Assembly: GCF_031157375.1 (NCBI RefSeq)
Contig: NZ_JAVIFV010000001.1
Location: 248,001 to 312,000 of the forward strand
Direction of reading: 5' to 3'
DNA length: 64,000 bases
DNA from: Sphingosinicella sp. LHD-64
GTDB lineage: Bacteria > Pseudomonadota > Alphaproteobacteria > Sphingomonadales > Sphingomonadaceae
Position 1 is the stretch's first letter; each line of letters begins with the position of its first letter. A program made the position numbers and the translations under genes. The notes below the pieces were generated by a model, which made no database searches, was not told where the DNA came from, and saw nothing but the letters and a program-made list of their open reading frames with translations. Below, piece after piece: positions 1-10,243 of this stretch.

Positions 1-758
1 AAGAGCTGCGAGAGCAGCGCATTCTCCTTGCGGAACTTGGCCATTGCGCCCTCGACCATCTTCTCGACGATGTCGGCGGGCTTGCCCGATTCCTTGGCCT
101 TCTCAAGCGCGATGCCACGCTCGCGCTCGATCAGGGCGGCGTCGAGATCCTCGCCGCGCAGCGCCAGCGGGTTCGCCGCGGCGATGTGCATGGCGAGCTG
201 CTTCCCGAGCGCCTCGAGTGCGGCCTTGTCGGCCGCGCTCTCCAGCGCGACCAGCACGCCGATCTTGCCGAGGCCCGGCGCAGCGGCATTGTGGACATAG
301 GACACGACCGCGCCCTCGTTCACGCTGACGCGGCCGGCGCGGCGCAGCGACTGGTTCTCGCCGATCGTGGCGATGTTGTTGGTCAGCACCTCGTTGACGC
401 TGCCGCCGCCCGGATAGGCGGCATTGCCCAGCGCCTCGATGTTCGCGCCGGTCTCGAGCGCCAGCTTCGCGACTTCGCGCACGAAGCCCTGGAACTGCTC
501 GTTCTTGGCGACGAAATCGGTCTCCGAGTTCACCTCGACGACCGCGCCGGTCGCGCCCTCGACGGCGACGCCGACCAGGCCCTCGGCGGCGACGCGCCCG
601 GACTTCTTGGCGGCGGCCGCGAGGCCCTTGGTGCGCAGCCAGTCGATGGCGGCTTCCATGTCGCCATTGGTCTCGGCCAGCGCCTTCTTGCAGTCCATCA
701 TGCCGGCGCCGGTGCGCTCGCGCAGTTCCTTCACCGCTGCGGCCGTGATCTCAGCCAT
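1..758 (-). CDS. tsf: Elongation factor Ts (partial, cut by window edge)
   Basis: Elongation factor Ts, the nucleotide exchange factor that recycles EF-Tu in the cytoplasm. About 252 codons are present; the C-terminal end lies beyond position 1, so the truncation comes only from the window. The N-terminus has the UBA-like helical start ([16 protein letters not shown]) and the family signature TDFVAKN at residues 80-86. The ATG at 758 is preceded on the minus strand by AGAGGATATGAGAC, a good ribosome binding site. It lies 56 bases downstream of rpsB, the usual bacterial rpsB-tsf order, so the two are probably co-transcribed from the rpsB promoter. Confidence 0.98.
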   Translation of the reverse strand, partial: MAEITAAAVKELRERTGAGMMDCKKALAETNGDMEAAIDWLRTKGLAAAAKKSGRVAAEGLVGVAVEGATGAVVEVNSETDFVAKNEQFQGFVREVAKLALETGANIEALGNAAYPGGGSVNEVLTNNIATIGENQSLRRAGRVSVNEGAVVSYVHNAAAPGLGKIGVLVALESAADKAALEALGKQLAMHIAAANPLALRGEDLDAALIERERGIALEKAKESGKPADIVEKMVEGAMAKFRKENALLSQL

Positions 759-785
759 GTCTCATATCCTCTTGATAGAACGGGT

Positions 786-804
786 CCCCGGCCCATGGCC
801 GGGG
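786..804 (-). other. Perfect hairpin in the rpsB-tsf spacer
   Basis: An 8-base perfect inverted repeat (CCCCGGCC, loop CAT, GGCCGGGG) lies between the rpsB stop and the tsf start. No T-run follows it on the minus strand, so a simple intrinsic terminator is unlikely. Inference: it may act as an RNA-processing or stability element that adjusts the S2 to EF-Ts ratio. Confidence 0.5.
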
Positions 805-814
805 AATGTTGCGC

Positions 815-1573
815 TTAGGCTTCAGCCAGCGCCGCTTCGGCCGGCGGCTCGTCCTGCGCGCCGAGATCGACGCCGCGGGCGGCCGCGCCGCCCTGCTTGC
901 CGGCGAGCACCGCATCGGCGATCGCGTCGCAATAGAGACGAACGGCGCGGCTGGCATCGTCATTGCCCGGCACCGGGAAGGCGATGCCGTTCGGGCTCAC
1001 ATTGGTGTCGAGCACCGCGACGACCGGAATGCCGAGCACGTTCGCTTCCTTGATCGCCAGCTCTTCCTTGTTGGCGTCGATCACGAACATCACGTCCGGG
1101 ATGCCGCCCATGTCGCGGATGCCGCCAAGGCTGAGCTCGAGCTTGTCGCGCTCGCGGGTGAGCTGGAGCACTTCCTTCTTGGTGAGGCCGTGCGTGTCGC
1201 CGGCGAGCTGCTCCTCGAGGCTCTTGAAGCGCTTGATCGAGTTGGAGATCGTCTTCCAGTTGGTGAGCATGCCGCCCAGCCAGCGATGGTTGACGAAATG
1301 CTGGCCCGAGCGGCGCGCGGCCTCGGCGATCGGATCCTGCGCCTGGCGCTTGGTGCCGACGAACAGCACCTTGCCGCCCGACGCGGCGGTCGAGCGCACG
1401 AAGTCGAGCGCACGCGCGAACAGCGGCACGGTCTGCGACAGGTCGATGATGTGCACCCCGTTGCGCTCGCCGAAGATGTACGGCTTCATCTTGGGGTTCC
1501 AGCGATGGGTCTGGTGGCCGAAATGCGCCCCGGCCTCGAGCAATGCCTGCATGGTGACGTCGGTGGACGCCAT
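815..1573 (-). CDS. rpsB: 30S ribosomal protein S2
   Basis: Ribosomal protein S2, needed with S1 to complete the small ribosomal subunit. The 252-residue product starts [20 protein letters not shown] and has the family's [20 protein letters not shown] block. The ATG at 1573 is chosen over an upstream in-frame start because AAGGAGAAACATC lies directly before it. Family length is about 240-260 residues, so this start fits. The Asp/Glu/Ala-rich C-terminal tail is of the kind alphaproteobacterial S2 proteins often carry. It is the first gene of the rpsB-tsf unit. Confidence 0.98.
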   Translation of the reverse strand: MASTDVTMQALLEAGAHFGHQTHRWNPKMKPYIFGERNGVHIIDLSQTVPLFARALDFVRSTAASGGKVLFVGTKRQAQDPIAEAARRSGQHFVNHRWLGGMLTNWKTISNSIKRFKSLEEQLAGDTHGLTKKEVLQLTRERDKLELSLGGIRDMGGIPDVMFVIDANKEELAIKEANVLGIPVVAVLDTNVSPNGIAFPVPGNDDASRAVRLYCDAIADAVLAGKQGGAAARGVDLGAQDEPPAEAALAEA

Positions 1574-1665
1574 GATGTTTCTCCTTCCGGTTATACCTCT
1601 GCGGGGCCGAGAGACTGGATCGCTCCAGCCACCGGTATGATGGCCCTGCATGTGGAATGGGCGCG

Positions 1666-1694
1666 CATTTAGGGGAGACCGGGCGGGAAATCAA
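1666..1694 (-). promoter_or_regulatory. Probable rpsB promoter
   Basis: On the minus strand TTGATT (1694-1689) and TAAATG (1671-1666) are separated by exactly 17 bases and would start a transcript near 1659 with a leader of about 85 bases. This is a pattern call from sequence only. It lies clear of the LexA box at 1722-1736, so S2/EF-Ts expression need not be SOS-controlled. Confidence 0.4.
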
Positions 1695-1712
1695 CCCGGT
1701 GCTGATTCCCGG

Positions 1713-1741
1713 TTGACTGTAGAACAAAAAGAGAACATAGG
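1713..1741 (+). promoter_or_regulatory. LexA-box promoter facing the small ORF at 1815
   Basis: The box GAACAAAAAGAGAAC occupies 1722-1736, i.e. GTTC-N7-GTTC on the other strand, the direct-repeat LexA operator of alphaproteobacteria; the recA gene in this window has the same arrangement at 17162-17176. A TTGACT hexamer (1713-1718) stands just before it on the plus strand, with a weak -10 (CATAGG, from 1736) at about 17 bases, so the operator fills the promoter spacer. Bound LexA should block plus-strand transcription. The rpsB promoter in the other direction does not overlap it. Confidence 0.75.
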
Positions 1742-1814
1742 CATGTCAGGCAGCGATCGAGGAACCCTTGGCCGTCGCCTGGATTCAGCTGTGGATGGTT
1801 GAGAGGATAAAGCT

Positions 1815-2003
1815 GTGGCTCACCTGTTGACGATCGCGTTCTTTCTGACCCTGCTGGTGGCGCTGGGCATGGTTCTCGAGTTCATTCTGAAGGAGAGCTG
1901 GGCGGAGATCTGCGCCGCCTTAAGGGGCGCGCCGGCGGCTCCGGCAAGGGCAGCTCGGCCTCGTTCGACCGTTGCGCGACCGCCCCGGCACGCTGCCGCC
2001 TGA
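1815..2003 (+). CDS. Small single-helix membrane protein, predicted SOS-regulated
   Basis: A 62-codon ORF with a GTG start preceded by GAGAGGATAAAGCT. Residues 2-25 form a strongly hydrophobic helix (LLTIAFFLTLLVALGMVLEF), followed by a short acidic/amphipathic segment (KESWAEICAALRG) and a basic Pro/Ala/Arg tail. Its 3' third overlaps the end of pssA on the opposite strand. No family is recognised. A LexA-type promoter lies about 75 bases upstream. Small SOS-induced inner-membrane proteins that stop cell division are known in alphaproteobacteria (SidA of Caulobacter); a similar role here is inference from size, topology and regulation, not homology. The tail may be an extension of low constraint. 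Confidence 0.6.
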   Translation: MAHLLTIAFFLTLLVALGMVLEFILKESWAEICAALRGAPAAPARAARPRSTVARPPRHAAA

Positions 2004-2739
2004 CCTTCGCATAACTCGCGATGCTGAACGGAATGAGGGCGAGATAGACGAGCGCGACGACGCTCAGGGTCTGCCAGGGCGCGGAGAAGAGCGCGCCGCC
2101 GACCAGCGCGATGACAAGGATCGCTTCCAGCCGGATGTTGCGGCGGAGACGCAGCGAGGTCCAGGAAAAGGTCGCGAGGTTGGAGATCGCCAGGAAGGCA
2201 ATGAAGCCGGCCCAGATCGCGACCAGCCAGAAATTGCGCAGCCACTCCCATTCCTGGCCACTGGCCAGCCAGAGATAGATCGGCAGCAGGAGCAGCCCCG
2301 CCCCGGCCGGCGCCGGCACGCCCGTGAGGAAACCGGCTGACTTGTGCGGCTGGTCCTCGACGTCGATGCGGGCATTGAAGCGGGCGAGCCGGAGCGCCAT
2401 GCAGACGGCATAGGCAAGCGCGAACACCCAGCCGATACCACGCTGCTCCTGCAGCACCCAGAGATGGAGCACGATCGCCGGCGAAACACCGAAAGCGATA
2501 ACGTCGGAAAGCGAATCCAGCTCGGCCCCGAACCGGCTCTGCCCCTTCAGCGCACGGGCAATGCGGCCGTCCATGCCGTCCAGCACCGCCGCGGCGATGA
2601 TCGCATAGATCGCCCGGTCCCACTCGCCGGCAATGGCGAAGCGGACGCTGGTGAGGCCGACGCAAAGCGCCAGCGCAGTGATCGCATTGGGAACGACCGC
2701 GCGCAGCGGGATTCCCCGGCGCTCCGGCACCCCGGTCAT
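1882..2739 (-). CDS. pssA: CDP-diacylglycerol-serine O-phosphatidyltransferase
   Basis: Phosphatidylserine synthase of the CDP-alcohol phosphatidyltransferase family, an integral membrane enzyme making phosphatidylserine from CDP-diacylglycerol and serine. The family motif DG-x2-AR-x8-G-x3-D-x3-D is complete at residues 57-79 (DGRIARALKGQSRF followed by GAELDSLSD). The 285-residue chain has six to eight hydrophobic segments and ends in a basic, Pro-rich tail that overlaps the small plus-strand ORF. It starts 10 bases after the psd stop, so psd and pssA form one unit carrying out consecutive steps to phosphatidylethanolamine. Confidence 0.95.
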   Translation of the reverse strand: MTGVPERRGIPLRAVVPNAITALALCVGLTSVRFAIAGEWDRAIYAIIAAAVLDGMDGRIARALKGQSRFGAELDSLSDVIAFGVSPAIVLHLWVLQEQRGIGWVFALAYAVCMALRLARFNARIDVEDQPHKSAGFLTGVPAPAGAGLLLLPIYLWLASGQEWEWLRNFWLVAIWAGFIAFLAISNLATFSWTSLRLRRNIRLEAILVIALVGGALFSAPWQTLSVVALVYLALIPFSIASYAKVRRQRAGAVAQRSNEAELPLPEPPARPLRRRRSPPSSPSE

Positions 2740-2749
2740 GTCGGGCAGC

Positions 2750-3493
2750 TCATTGCGCGACGCCCTCGATCAGCTCGGAGACGCCGAGCCTGGCGATCAC
2801 CGTCTCGCCGGCAATGGTGCGCTGGCCGAGCAGCACCTGGCTCGACGTGCCGGCGGGGAGATAGACGTCGACGCGGCTGCCGAAACGGATCAGGCCGACG
2901 CGCTGTCCGGCGACCACGCGGTCGCCCGCCTTGACCCAGGGCACGATCCGCCGCGCGACCAGACCGGCGATCTGGGTGAAGGCGATCTTCGTCCCGTCCG
3001 GCGCCTCGACCAGGATGTGCTGGCGCTCATTGTCCTCGCTTGCCTTGTCGAGGTCGGCGTTGAGGAACTTGCCGGCGATGTAGACGACCTTGAGGATCGT
3101 GCCGGCGACCGGGGTGCGATTGATGTGGACGTCGAACACGCTCATGAAGATCGACACGCGGATCACCGCGTCCGGCGACATGCCGCCCTCCCCGCCGATC
3201 AGCTCCTTGGGCAGCGGCACGGTCGCGATCATCGTCACCATGCCGTCGGCCGGCGCGATCACCAGCCCCTCGCCCGTCGGCGTGGTGCGAACGGGATCGC
3301 GGAAGAAGCTCAGGATCCAGACGGTGACGCCGGCGGCGAGCCAGCCCAGCCAGTCCCAATCGACGATCCACCAGAACAGGAAGGCGATCGCGCCCGCGAT
3401 GACGGCGAACTTGCGGCCTTCGGGATGAACGCTCGGCAGGCGATAGCGGACGGTGGGCGTGACCGGACTGTCCGGCTTTTCGAGGGAGCTCAT
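2750..3493 (-). CDS. psd: Phosphatidylserine decarboxylase proenzyme
   Basis: Converts phosphatidylserine to phosphatidylethanolamine with a pyruvoyl cofactor made by self-cleavage. The 247-residue form belongs to the short PSD class. The expected cleavage site is the Gly-Ser bond in RFGSR (residues 203-207), which would give a large beta chain and a short alpha chain starting with the pyruvoyl group. Hydrophobic helices at about 30-45 and 48-64 anchor it in the inner membrane, and the FFRDP and VHINRTP blocks are typical. It is the first gene of the psd-pssA pair and is divergent from icd. Confidence 0.95.
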   Translation of the reverse strand: MSSLEKPDSPVTPTVRYRLPSVHPEGRKFAVIAGAIAFLFWWIVDWDWLGWLAAGVTVWILSFFRDPVRTTPTGEGLVIAPADGMVTMIATVPLPKELIGGEGGMSPDAVIRVSIFMSVFDVHINRTPVAGTILKVVYIAGKFLNADLDKASEDNERQHILVEAPDGTKIAFTQIAGLVARRIVPWVKAGDRVVAGQRVGLIRFGSRVDVYLPAGTSSQVLLGQRTIAGETVIARLGVSELIEGVAQ

Positions 3494-3568
3494 GGGCGCA
3501 CCTTCTAGGGCCAGAGCAGGGGCGAAACAACCGAAAGGGCGGCCCCTCGCGAATCCCTCGCAGCCGGA

Positions 3569-3597
3569 TTGATCGATGGCGCTTCCCCGCTTAAGGC
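3569..3597 (+). promoter_or_regulatory. Possible icd promoter
   Basis: TTGATC (3569-3574) and TAAGGC (3592-3597) are 17 bases apart and would start a transcript about 32 bases before the icd ATG, leaving room for the AAGGAA ribosome binding site. The match to consensus is moderate, and the call rests on position and spacing. Confidence 0.35.
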
Positions 3598-3636
3598 CCT
3601 GTCACACGTCAATCCGGGGAAGGAACGGACAGCCTC

Positions 3637-4860
3637 ATGGCGAAGATCAAGGTGAAGAACCCCGTCGTCGAGCTCGATGGCGACGAGATGACCCGCATCA
3701 TCTGGCAATGGATCCGCGAGCGGCTGATCCTGCCCTATCTCGACGTCGACCTCATCTATTTCGACCTGGGCGTCGAGAAGCGCGACGAAACGGAGGACCG
3801 GATCACCGTCGAATCCGCCGAGGCGATCAAGAAATACGGAGTCGGCGTGAAATGCGCGACGATCACGCCGGACGAGGCCCGGGTCGAGGAGTTCGGCCTC
3901 AAGAAAATGTGGAAGTCACCCAACGGCACGATCCGCAACATCCTGGGCGGCACGATCTTTCGCGAGCCGATCGTGATCGAGAACGTGCCGCGGCTGATCC
4001 CCGGCTGGACCGATCCGATCGTCGTCGGTCGCCATGCCTTCGGCGACCAGTATCGCGCGACCGATTTCCTCGTCCCCGGCCCCGGCAAGCTCACCATGAA
4101 ATGGGAGGGAGTCAACGGCGAGACGATCGAGCGCGACGTGTTCGACTTCCCGGAAGCGGGTGTCGCCATGGGCATGTACAATCTGGACGAGTCGATCCGC
4201 GACTTCGCCCGCGCCTCGCTGAACTACGGCCTCAACCGGCAATGGCCGGTCTATCTGTCGACCAAGAACACCATCCTCAAGGCCTATGACGGCCGCTTCA
4301 AGGACATCTTCGCAGAGGTTTACGAGAAGGAGTTCGAAGCGCAGTTCAAGGAGCTCGGCATCGTCTACGAGCACCGCCTGATCGACGACATGGTCGCCAG
4401 CGCGCTCAAGTGGAGCGGCAAGTTCATCTGGGCCTGCAAGAATTACGACGGCGACGTGCAGTCGGACCAGGTCGCCCAGGGCTTCGGCTCGCTCGGCTTG
4501 ATGACCTCAATCCTGATGACGCCGGACGGCAAGACCGTGGAGGCCGAGGCGGCGCACGGCACCGTTACCCGCCACTACCGCATGCACCAGCAGGGCAAGG
4601 CGACCTCGACCAACCCGATCGCGTCGATCTTCGCCTGGACCGGCGGCCTCAAGTTCCGCGGCAAGTTCGACGACACCCCCGAAGTGACGCGCTTCGCCGA
4701 GACGCTCGAGCGGGTCTGCGTGCAGACCGTCGAGGACGGCAAGATGACCAAGGATCTCGCCATCCTGATCGGCCCCGAGCAGAGCTGGATGACGACCGAG
4801 CAGTTCTTCGAGGCGGTCCGGTTGAATCTCGAAGCCGCCATGGAGGCCGAGCCCGTCTGA
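3637..4860 (+). CDS. icd: NADP-dependent isocitrate dehydrogenase (eukaryote-like type)
   Basis: TCA-cycle enzyme oxidising isocitrate to 2-oxoglutarate and CO2 with NADP. The 407 residues match the eukaryote-like homodimeric class (start [20 protein letters not shown]), not the E. coli class. Hallmarks include [19 protein letters not shown], the substrate loop around [18 protein letters not shown], and [12 protein letters not shown] near the cofactor site. The start has AAGGAACGGACAGCCTC before it. It is monocistronic by appearance: psd diverges upstream, and a palindromic repeat plus a T-run follow the stop. Confidence 0.97.
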   Translation: MAKIKVKNPVVELDGDEMTRIIWQWIRERLILPYLDVDLIYFDLGVEKRDETEDRITVESAEAIKKYGVGVKCATITPDEARVEEFGLKKMWKSPNGTIRNILGGTIFREPIVIENVPRLIPGWTDPIVVGRHAFGDQYRATDFLVPGPGKLTMKWEGVNGETIERDVFDFPEAGVAMGMYNLDESIRDFARASLNYGLNRQWPVYLSTKNTILKAYDGRFKDIFAEVYEKEFEAQFKELGIVYEHRLIDDMVASALKWSGKFIWACKNYDGDVQSDQVAQGFGSLGLMTSILMTPDGKTVEAEAAHGTVTRHYRMHQQGKATSTNPIASIFAWTGGLKFRGKFDDTPEVTRFAETLERVCVQTVEDGKMTKDLAILIGPEQSWMTTEQFFEAVRLNLEAAMEAEPV

Positions 4861-4872
4861 GACGATTTCTCC

Positions 4873-4956
4873 CGTCACCCTGAACTCGTTTCAGGGTCCA
4901 ACTGATCACCGCGGGATCGGTGGAGAACTGGATGCTGAAACAAGTTCAGCATGACG
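4873..4956. repeat. Palindromic intergenic repeat (TCACCCTGAAC type)
   Basis: Two arms, CGTCACCCTGAACTCGTTTC... at 4873-4900 and its counterpart TGGATGCTGAAACAAGTTCA... at 4929-4956, form an imperfect long palindrome, and each arm also folds on itself. Elements of this type are a familiar intergenic repeat class in sphingomonads and relatives. It is just downstream of icd, followed by a run of seven T at 4965-4971, so it may help end icd transcription. Confidence 0.7.
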
Positions 4957-4979
4957 AGAAGCGGTTTTTTTGTTCAGGT

Positions 4980-5011
4980 ATCGGGCGCGCGTGCTGACAA
5001 GCGCGCCCGAT
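4980..5011. repeat. Perfect 11-base inverted repeat before the CPA2 antiporter gene
   Basis: ATCGGGCGCGC (4980-4990) and GCGCGCCCGAT (5001-5011) are perfect complements around a 10-base loop. The hairpin ends 16 bases before the favoured ATG at 5028 and would bury the alternative ATG at 5010. No T-run follows. It could be a leader hairpin affecting translation, or a protein-binding palindrome. Confidence 0.65.
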
Positions 5012-5027
5012 GCTGCATAAAGGCCTC

Positions 5028-6827
5028 ATGGCCAATGAATTCACGGCTTCCGGTCTCAGCGACGCCCTGGTGATCCTCGGCGCGGCCGGTGTCGTCATCC
5101 CGGCCTTCGCCCGCTTCCGGATCAGTCCGGTCATCGGCTTCATCCTGATCGGCGTGCTCGTCGGCCCGGCCGGGCTCGGCGCGATGGCCGGCGACTATCC
5201 GTGGCTGCGCTTCGTCACCATCACCGACCGCGAGGCGATCGAGCCCTTCGCCGAGTTCGGCATCATCCTGCTGCTCTTCTCGATCGGGCTGGAATTGTCC
5301 TTCAAGCGTCTCTGGGGCATGCGGCGCCTGGTCTTCGGGGTCGGGGCGGCCGAACTGGTACTCGGCGCGGTGTTCATCGGGTTCGGCCTCTATCTCTTCG
5401 GCAACAGCACGACCGCCTCGATCGCGCTCGGCCTCGCCCTCGCTTTGTCCTCGACCGCGCTCGTCCTGCCGATCGTCGGCACCAGCACCCCGGTCGGCCG
5501 CTCCGCGCTCGCCATGCTGCTGTTCGAGGATCTGGCGATCGTTCCGATCATCTTCGCGCTCGGCGCCCTCGCCCCGCGCGCCGCGGTCGGAAGCGAATGG
5601 GAAGGGCTGGTCGAGGCGCTCCTGATCGGCACGGCGGTGGTCGCGGCGATGCTGGTGCTGGGTCGCTTCTTCCTCCCACGCCTGTTCGCACAGGCCGCGC
5701 GGACCAAGAGTCCCGAGCTGTTCCTGGCCGCCAGCCTGCTCGTCGTCATCGTCGCGAGCCTTGCCACGGCGGCGGCCGGCCTGTCGCCGATCGTGGGCGC
5801 GATCATCGCCGGCGTGCTGATTGCGGAAACCGACTATCATGACGAGGTCGAGGTCATCACCAAGCCCTTCCAGGGCCTCGCGCTCGGCGTCTTCCTGATC
5901 ACTGTCGGCATGAGCGTGGACCTGCGCGTCATCCTCGCCAGCTGGCCGGCCCTGCTTGGCGCAGTACTCGGCGTGCTGCTGGTCAAGGTGATCGTCACCG
6001 CTTTGCTGCTCCGCCTCAACGGGGCGCGTCCGGCCGTTGCCGCCGAGACCAGCGTGATCATGGCCTCGCCTTCCGAAACGACGCTCATCGTCCTCACCGC
6101 TGCGGCCGCGGCGGGCCTGATCGCACGTGAAACCGCAGCGTTCTGGCAGATCGTGACCGCGATCGGCCTCACGATCACGCCGCTGCTCGCCAAGCTCGGT
6201 CAGGTGCTGGCGCGCCGCGTCGACGTGCAGCCGGAAGTGGAGATCCCGCTCCCCGTCGCCGGGCAGGAGCAGCCGGCGGCAGTGATCATCGGCTTCGGCC
6301 GCGTCGGCCGGCTGGTCGCAGAGATGCTCGAAACGCACGGCCGGCGCTACATCGCCGTCGATTCGGACGTGGATGCGGTCGCCGCCGCCCGGCGCGAGGG
6401 CATTCCGATCATCTTCGGCGACGTCGCCCGCCCGGAAATGCTCGACCGCCTGAACCTCGGCCATGCCAGCGCGCTCATCCTGACGATGGACGATCCTGTG
6501 CTCACGGTGAAGCTCACCCGGCGGGTGCGCGGCTGGTGCCCGGGCCTCACCATCGTCGCGCGCGCGCGCGACCCGCTCCACGCGGCCGAGCTCTATCGGG
6601 CGGGCGCGACCGACGCCGTCCCAGAGACGATCGAATCCTCGCTCCAGCTCTCCGAAGCGGTGCTGGTCGATCTCGGCATGGCGATGGGACCTGTGATCGC
6701 CTCGATCCACGAGAAGCGGGCGGAGCTGCGCCAGCAGATCATGGACCTCGGCAAGCTCGACCGGGAGCCGCCGATGCGCGGCATCCGCCTCCGGGACATG
6801 CCCGGCAAGGAGCCAGCGGCGAGCTAG
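5028..6827 (+). CDS. CPA2-family cation:proton antiporter with TrkA-N domain
   Basis: A monovalent cation/proton antiporter-2 family protein (YbaL/KefB-like). About twelve membrane segments span roughly residues 10-400 and include the conserved [15 protein letters not shown] and [12 protein letters not shown] blocks; a cytoplasmic RCK/TrkA-N nucleotide-binding domain follows from about residue 415 with the Rossmann motif GFGRVG. The start at 5028 is preferred over 5010 because AAAGGCCTC precedes it and the earlier ATG lies in a hairpin. The last four bases overlap the end of alaS on the other strand. The ion transported (K+ or Na+) cannot be told from sequence. Confidence 0.92.
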   Translation: MANEFTASGLSDALVILGAAGVVIPAFARFRISPVIGFILIGVLVGPAGLGAMAGDYPWLRFVTITDREAIEPFAEFGIILLLFSIGLELSFKRLWGMRRLVFGVGAAELVLGAVFIGFGLYLFGNSTTASIALGLALALSSTALVLPIVGTSTPVGRSALAMLLFEDLAIVPIIFALGALAPRAAVGSEWEGLVEALLIGTAVVAAMLVLGRFFLPRLFAQAARTKSPELFLAASLLVVIVASLATAAAGLSPIVGAIIAGVLIAETDYHDEVEVITKPFQGLALGVFLITVGMSVDLRVILASWPALLGAVLGVLLVKVIVTALLLRLNGARPAVAAETSVIMASPSETTLIVLTAAAAAGLIARETAAFWQIVTAIGLTITPLLAKLGQVLARRVDVQPEVEIPLPVAGQEQPAAVIIGFGRVGRLVAEMLETHGRRYIAVDSDVDAVAAARREGIPIIFGDVARPEMLDRLNLGHASALILTMDDPVLTVKLTRRVRGWCPGLTIVARARDPLHAAELYRAGATDAVPETIESSLQLSEAVLVDLGMAMGPVIASIHEKRAELRQQIMDLGKLDREPPMRGIRLRDMPGKEPAAS

Positions 6828-9484
6828 GCCGTCTGCGGCTCGGTCGCCAGCGCCGCGCGGACGGCGTTAAGCGCGGCGGCCGCCTTGCTCCCGTCGGGGC
6901 CGCCCCCCTGCGCCATGTCGGGGCGGCCACCGCCCCCCTGCCCGCCGACCGCCTCGACCGCCTTTCGGACGAGATCGACGGCGTTGAGGGAGCCTGCGAG
7001 GTCGTCGGTCACGCCGACCGCGACGGTGGCGCGGCCGTCATTGACGGCGACCAACGCGACAACGCCGGAGCCGACCCGGCCCTTGGCCTCGTCGATCAGG
7101 CCGCGCAGCTGCTTGGGATCCATGCCGTCCAGCACCTGGCCGATGAAGCCATGGCCGCCGATCTGTTCGGGGGCCGCCGCGTCGGCCTTGCCGCCGCCGC
7201 CGAGCGCCAGCGCCTTCTTCGCCTCGGCCAGCTCGCGCTCGAGCCGGCGGCGCTCCTCGACCAAGGCGGCGACGCGGGCGGGCACCTCCTCGGGTGAGGC
7301 CTTGAGCGAAGCTGCGGCTTCCTTGAGCCGATCCTCGCGCTGCACGAACCACTGGCGCGCCGCCTCGCCGGTCAGCGCCTCGATGCGGCGGACGCCCGCG
7401 GCGACCGCGCTTTCCGAGGTGATCTTGAAGAGCTGGATGTCGCCAAGCGCGCTGACATGGGTGCCGCCGCACAGCTCGACCGAATAGGGCGCGTCGCCCT
7501 CATGGCCCATCGAGAGGACGCGGACCTCGTCGCCATATTTCTCGCCGAACAGGGCCATGGCGCCAGCTTCCATCGCATCGTCGATGCTCATCAGACGGAT
7601 GCCGACCGGCTCGTTCTCGCGGATATAGCGGTTCACGTCGGCCTCGACCGTCTCGATCTCCTCGCGGGTCAGCGGCTTGGGGTAGGAGAAATCGAAGCGG
7701 AAATAGTCCGGCGCGACCAGGCTACCCTTCTGGGTCACATGCGTGCCGAGCCGGTGGCGCAGCGCCGCGTGGAGCAGGTGGGTGGCGCTGTGATTGGCGC
7801 GGACTTTCGACCGGCGCGCGGCATCGACGGAAAGATGGACCGTGTCGCCGACCGCGATCTCGCCCGCGCCGATCATCGCGTGATGGCCATGGAGCTTGCC
7901 GAGCGGCTTCGACGTTTCCTCAACCTCGGCCAGCAAACCCTTGTCTGACGTGATTTTTCCGGTGTCACCGATTTGGCCACCACTCTCACCGTAGAAGGGC
8001 GACTGGTTGGTCAGGATGGTGACTTTGTCGCCAGCCCTGGCCGTCGCGACCCGCGCGCCATCCTTGACCAATGCGACCACCTGGCCGTCGCCGTTGTGGC
8101 CGAGATAGCCAGTGAATTCGGTCGGCCCCAATTCCTCAGCGATGTCGAACCACACCTCCTCGCTCGCTTTGGCGCCCGAGCCCTTCCAGGCGGCCTTCGC
8201 GGCCGCCTTCTGCTCGGCCATGGCGGCATCGAAACCGATCCGGTCGACCCCGAGGCCCGCCGCGCGCAACGCATCCTCGGTGAGATCGTAAGGGAAGCCG
8301 TAGGTGTCGTAGAGCTTGAATGCGGTGGCGCCCGGCAAGGTCTCCCCAACCGTCATACCGACAGTCGCCTCATCCAGCAGCTTGAGGCCGTTGGCGAGAG
8401 TCTGGCGGAAGCGGGTTTCCTCCAGCTTCAGCGTTTCCTCAATCAGCGGCTGGGCGCGGACCAGCTCGGGCCAGGCGGCGCCCATCTCGGCGGTCAGGCT
8501 GGGTACGAGCCGGTACATCAGCGGCTCGGCGGCGCCGAGAAGCTGTGCATGACGCATCGCGCGGCGCATGATGCGGCGGAGGACATAGCCCCTCCCCTCG
8601 GCGGCCGGGAGCACGCCGTCCGCGATCAGGAAGCCCGCGGCGCGCAGGTGATCGGCAATGACGCGGTGACTGGCCTGATTTGCGCCGCTTGTGTCCGTCC
8701 GGGTGAGCTCGCCCGAGGCCGCGATCAGCGCCTTGAACGTGTCCGTGTCGTAATTGTCGTGGACGCCCTGCAGCACGGCCGCGACGCGCTCCAGCCCCAT
8801 GCCGGTGTCGATCTGCGGCTTCGGCAAGTCGCCGACGATGACATCGTCCGCCTGCACGTTCTGCATGAAGACGAGGTTCCAGATCTCGACGAAGCGATCG
8901 CCATCCTCGTCCGGCGAACCCGGCGGGCCGCCCGGAATATGCTCGCCATGATCGTAGAAGATCTCCGAGCAGGGCCCGCAGGGGCCGTCCGGGCCCATGG
9001 CCCAGAAATTGTCCTTGGTCGGGATGCGGATGATCCGCTCGTCGGGCAGGCCCGCGATCTTCTTCCACAGATCGAAGGCCTGATCGTCGGTGTGATAGAC
9101 GGTCGCGGTCAGCCGGTCGGCAGGAAGCCCCCATTCCCGGGTCAGCAGCTCCCAGGCGAGCAAAATCGCCCGCTCCTTGAAATAGTCGCCGAAGGAGAAA
9201 TTCCCCAGCATTTCGAAGAAGGTATGATGCCGGGCGGTGTAGCCGACATTGTCGAGATCGTTGTGCTTGCCGCCGGCGCGGACACATTTCTGCGAGGAGA
9301 CCGCCATCGAATAAGGCCGCGTCTCCTGGCCGATGAAGACGTTCTTGAACGGCACCATGCCGGCGTTGACGAACATCAGCGTCGGATCGTTCTGCGGGAC
9401 GAGCGGCGCGGAGGGGACGATCGTATGCCCTTCTCGCCCAAAATAGTCGAGAAAACCGCGCCGGATGTCGTTGGTCGATGTCAT
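6824..9484 (-). CDS. alaS: Alanyl-tRNA synthetase
   Basis: Charges tRNA-Ala. The 886-residue product has the full domain order: class II catalytic domain ([20 protein letters not shown], motif 2 region [19 protein letters not shown]), editing domain with zinc ligands in the HSATHLLH block (about residue 565) and CGGTH (about residue 670), and the C-Ala domain ending with a Gly-rich [15 protein letters not shown] stretch. Length is normal for the family. It is convergent with the antiporter gene and lies 45 bases downstream of the ASCH-like gene. Confidence 0.98.
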   Translation of the reverse strand: MTSTNDIRRGFLDYFGREGHTIVPSAPLVPQNDPTLMFVNAGMVPFKNVFIGQETRPYSMAVSSQKCVRAGGKHNDLDNVGYTARHHTFFEMLGNFSFGDYFKERAILLAWELLTREWGLPADRLTATVYHTDDQAFDLWKKIAGLPDERIIRIPTKDNFWAMGPDGPCGPCSEIFYDHGEHIPGGPPGSPDEDGDRFVEIWNLVFMQNVQADDVIVGDLPKPQIDTGMGLERVAAVLQGVHDNYDTDTFKALIAASGELTRTDTSGANQASHRVIADHLRAAGFLIADGVLPAAEGRGYVLRRIMRRAMRHAQLLGAAEPLMYRLVPSLTAEMGAAWPELVRAQPLIEETLKLEETRFRQTLANGLKLLDEATVGMTVGETLPGATAFKLYDTYGFPYDLTEDALRAAGLGVDRIGFDAAMAEQKAAAKAAWKGSGAKASEEVWFDIAEELGPTEFTGYLGHNGDGQVVALVKDGARVATARAGDKVTILTNQSPFYGESGGQIGDTGKITSDKGLLAEVEETSKPLGKLHGHHAMIGAGEIAVGDTVHLSVDAARRSKVRANHSATHLLHAALRHRLGTHVTQKGSLVAPDYFRFDFSYPKPLTREEIETVEADVNRYIRENEPVGIRLMSIDDAMEAGAMALFGEKYGDEVRVLSMGHEGDAPYSVELCGGTHVSALGDIQLFKITSESAVAAGVRRIEALTGEAARQWFVQREDRLKEAAASLKASPEEVPARVAALVEERRRLERELAEAKKALALGGGGKADAAAPEQIGGHGFIGQVLDGMDPKQLRGLIDEAKGRVGSGVVALVAVNDGRATVAVGVTDDLAGSLNAVDLVRKAVEAVGGQGGGGRPDMAQGGGPDGSKAAAALNAVRAALATEPQTA

Positions 9485-9529
9485 AGGGGGTCACTTAGGC
9501 GAGCGGGGGCGTCACGAAAAGGCCCGCGA

Positions 9530-10087
9530 TCACCCTTCCCCATCCAGAACGGCACGGCCGCGCGGGCTGAGGCGATAGCCGACCTCCAGCGATTCGGTGA
9601 GGCCGAGCGCCTTCAGCTTGCGGACGTCGCGCTTGAAGTCGAGCGTCTCGCGACCGAGACGCACAGCGAGATCGGCGGCACGGACGCCTTCATGGTCACG
9701 GATAAGGCGCAGGACTTCGCGGGTCCAGGCGCCCATTTTTTCGAGACGCGCTGCGAGGCTGGCGCGCTCGGCGGGGTCGAGATCGGCCTGTTCACGCAGG
9801 GCGATGCGCGGGTCCGCACCGAGATACCGGACCGCGATACGATAGATATCCCCTTCCCGTCCCTCCAGGGAACGCATCAGCGCGTCGCGGCTGTCGAAAC
9901 CTGCGGCGCGGGCGTCGCTCTCGGTAATCGCGGCGGGGTCGACCGGATCGACCCGGTCGAAGCCGATCATGCCGGCAAATGTGTGCTGCTTCCCGCCCGC
10001 GACGGCGGCGGGCTTTCGCCAGCGGCGGAACGCCAGCGTCACCTCGCCTGCCGCGATACCCCGCACGATGTCCTGCTTGAACAGCAT
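9530..10087 (-). CDS. ASCH-like protein with winged-helix-like C-terminus
   Basis: A 185-residue protein without a firm assignment. The N-terminal 80 residues (MLFKQDIVRGIAAGEVTLAF, then RRWRKP) resemble ASCH/PUA-fold proteins, which often bind RNA or modified bases. The C-terminal part (residues 115-180) looks like a small helix-turn-helix that ends in a wing-like RLSPRGRAVL segment. The region between, LDPAERASLAARLEKMGAW, is helical. It lies just upstream of alaS in the same direction, so a link with translation or RNA handling is possible but not shown. Confidence 0.75.
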   Translation of the reverse strand: MLFKQDIVRGIAAGEVTLAFRRWRKPAAVAGGKQHTFAGMIGFDRVDPVDPAAITESDARAAGFDSRDALMRSLEGREGDIYRIAVRYLGADPRIALREQADLDPAERASLAARLEKMGAWTREVLRLIRDHEGVRAADLAVRLGRETLDFKRDVRKLKALGLTESLEVGYRLSPRGRAVLDGEG

Positions 10088-10243
10088 CGCACCGATGTGC
10101 GCGATGGGCTGCCGGCCTGCAAGCGACGAAGCCCCACGATCCCCCTTGCGCTTCGCCGCGGACAGGAGGAAGCTGGCGGTTTCCCATAAGGCGCGCGGCC
10201 GCGTCTTCTCGCGGACCGCGACCAGCGGACGAAGGAGACGATC

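Noticed and set aside
4981-5010. Inverted repeat considered as a rho-independent terminator of icd
   Set aside because: No T-run follows on the plus strand; the T-run at 4965-4971 lies before it, so it is not a simple terminator.
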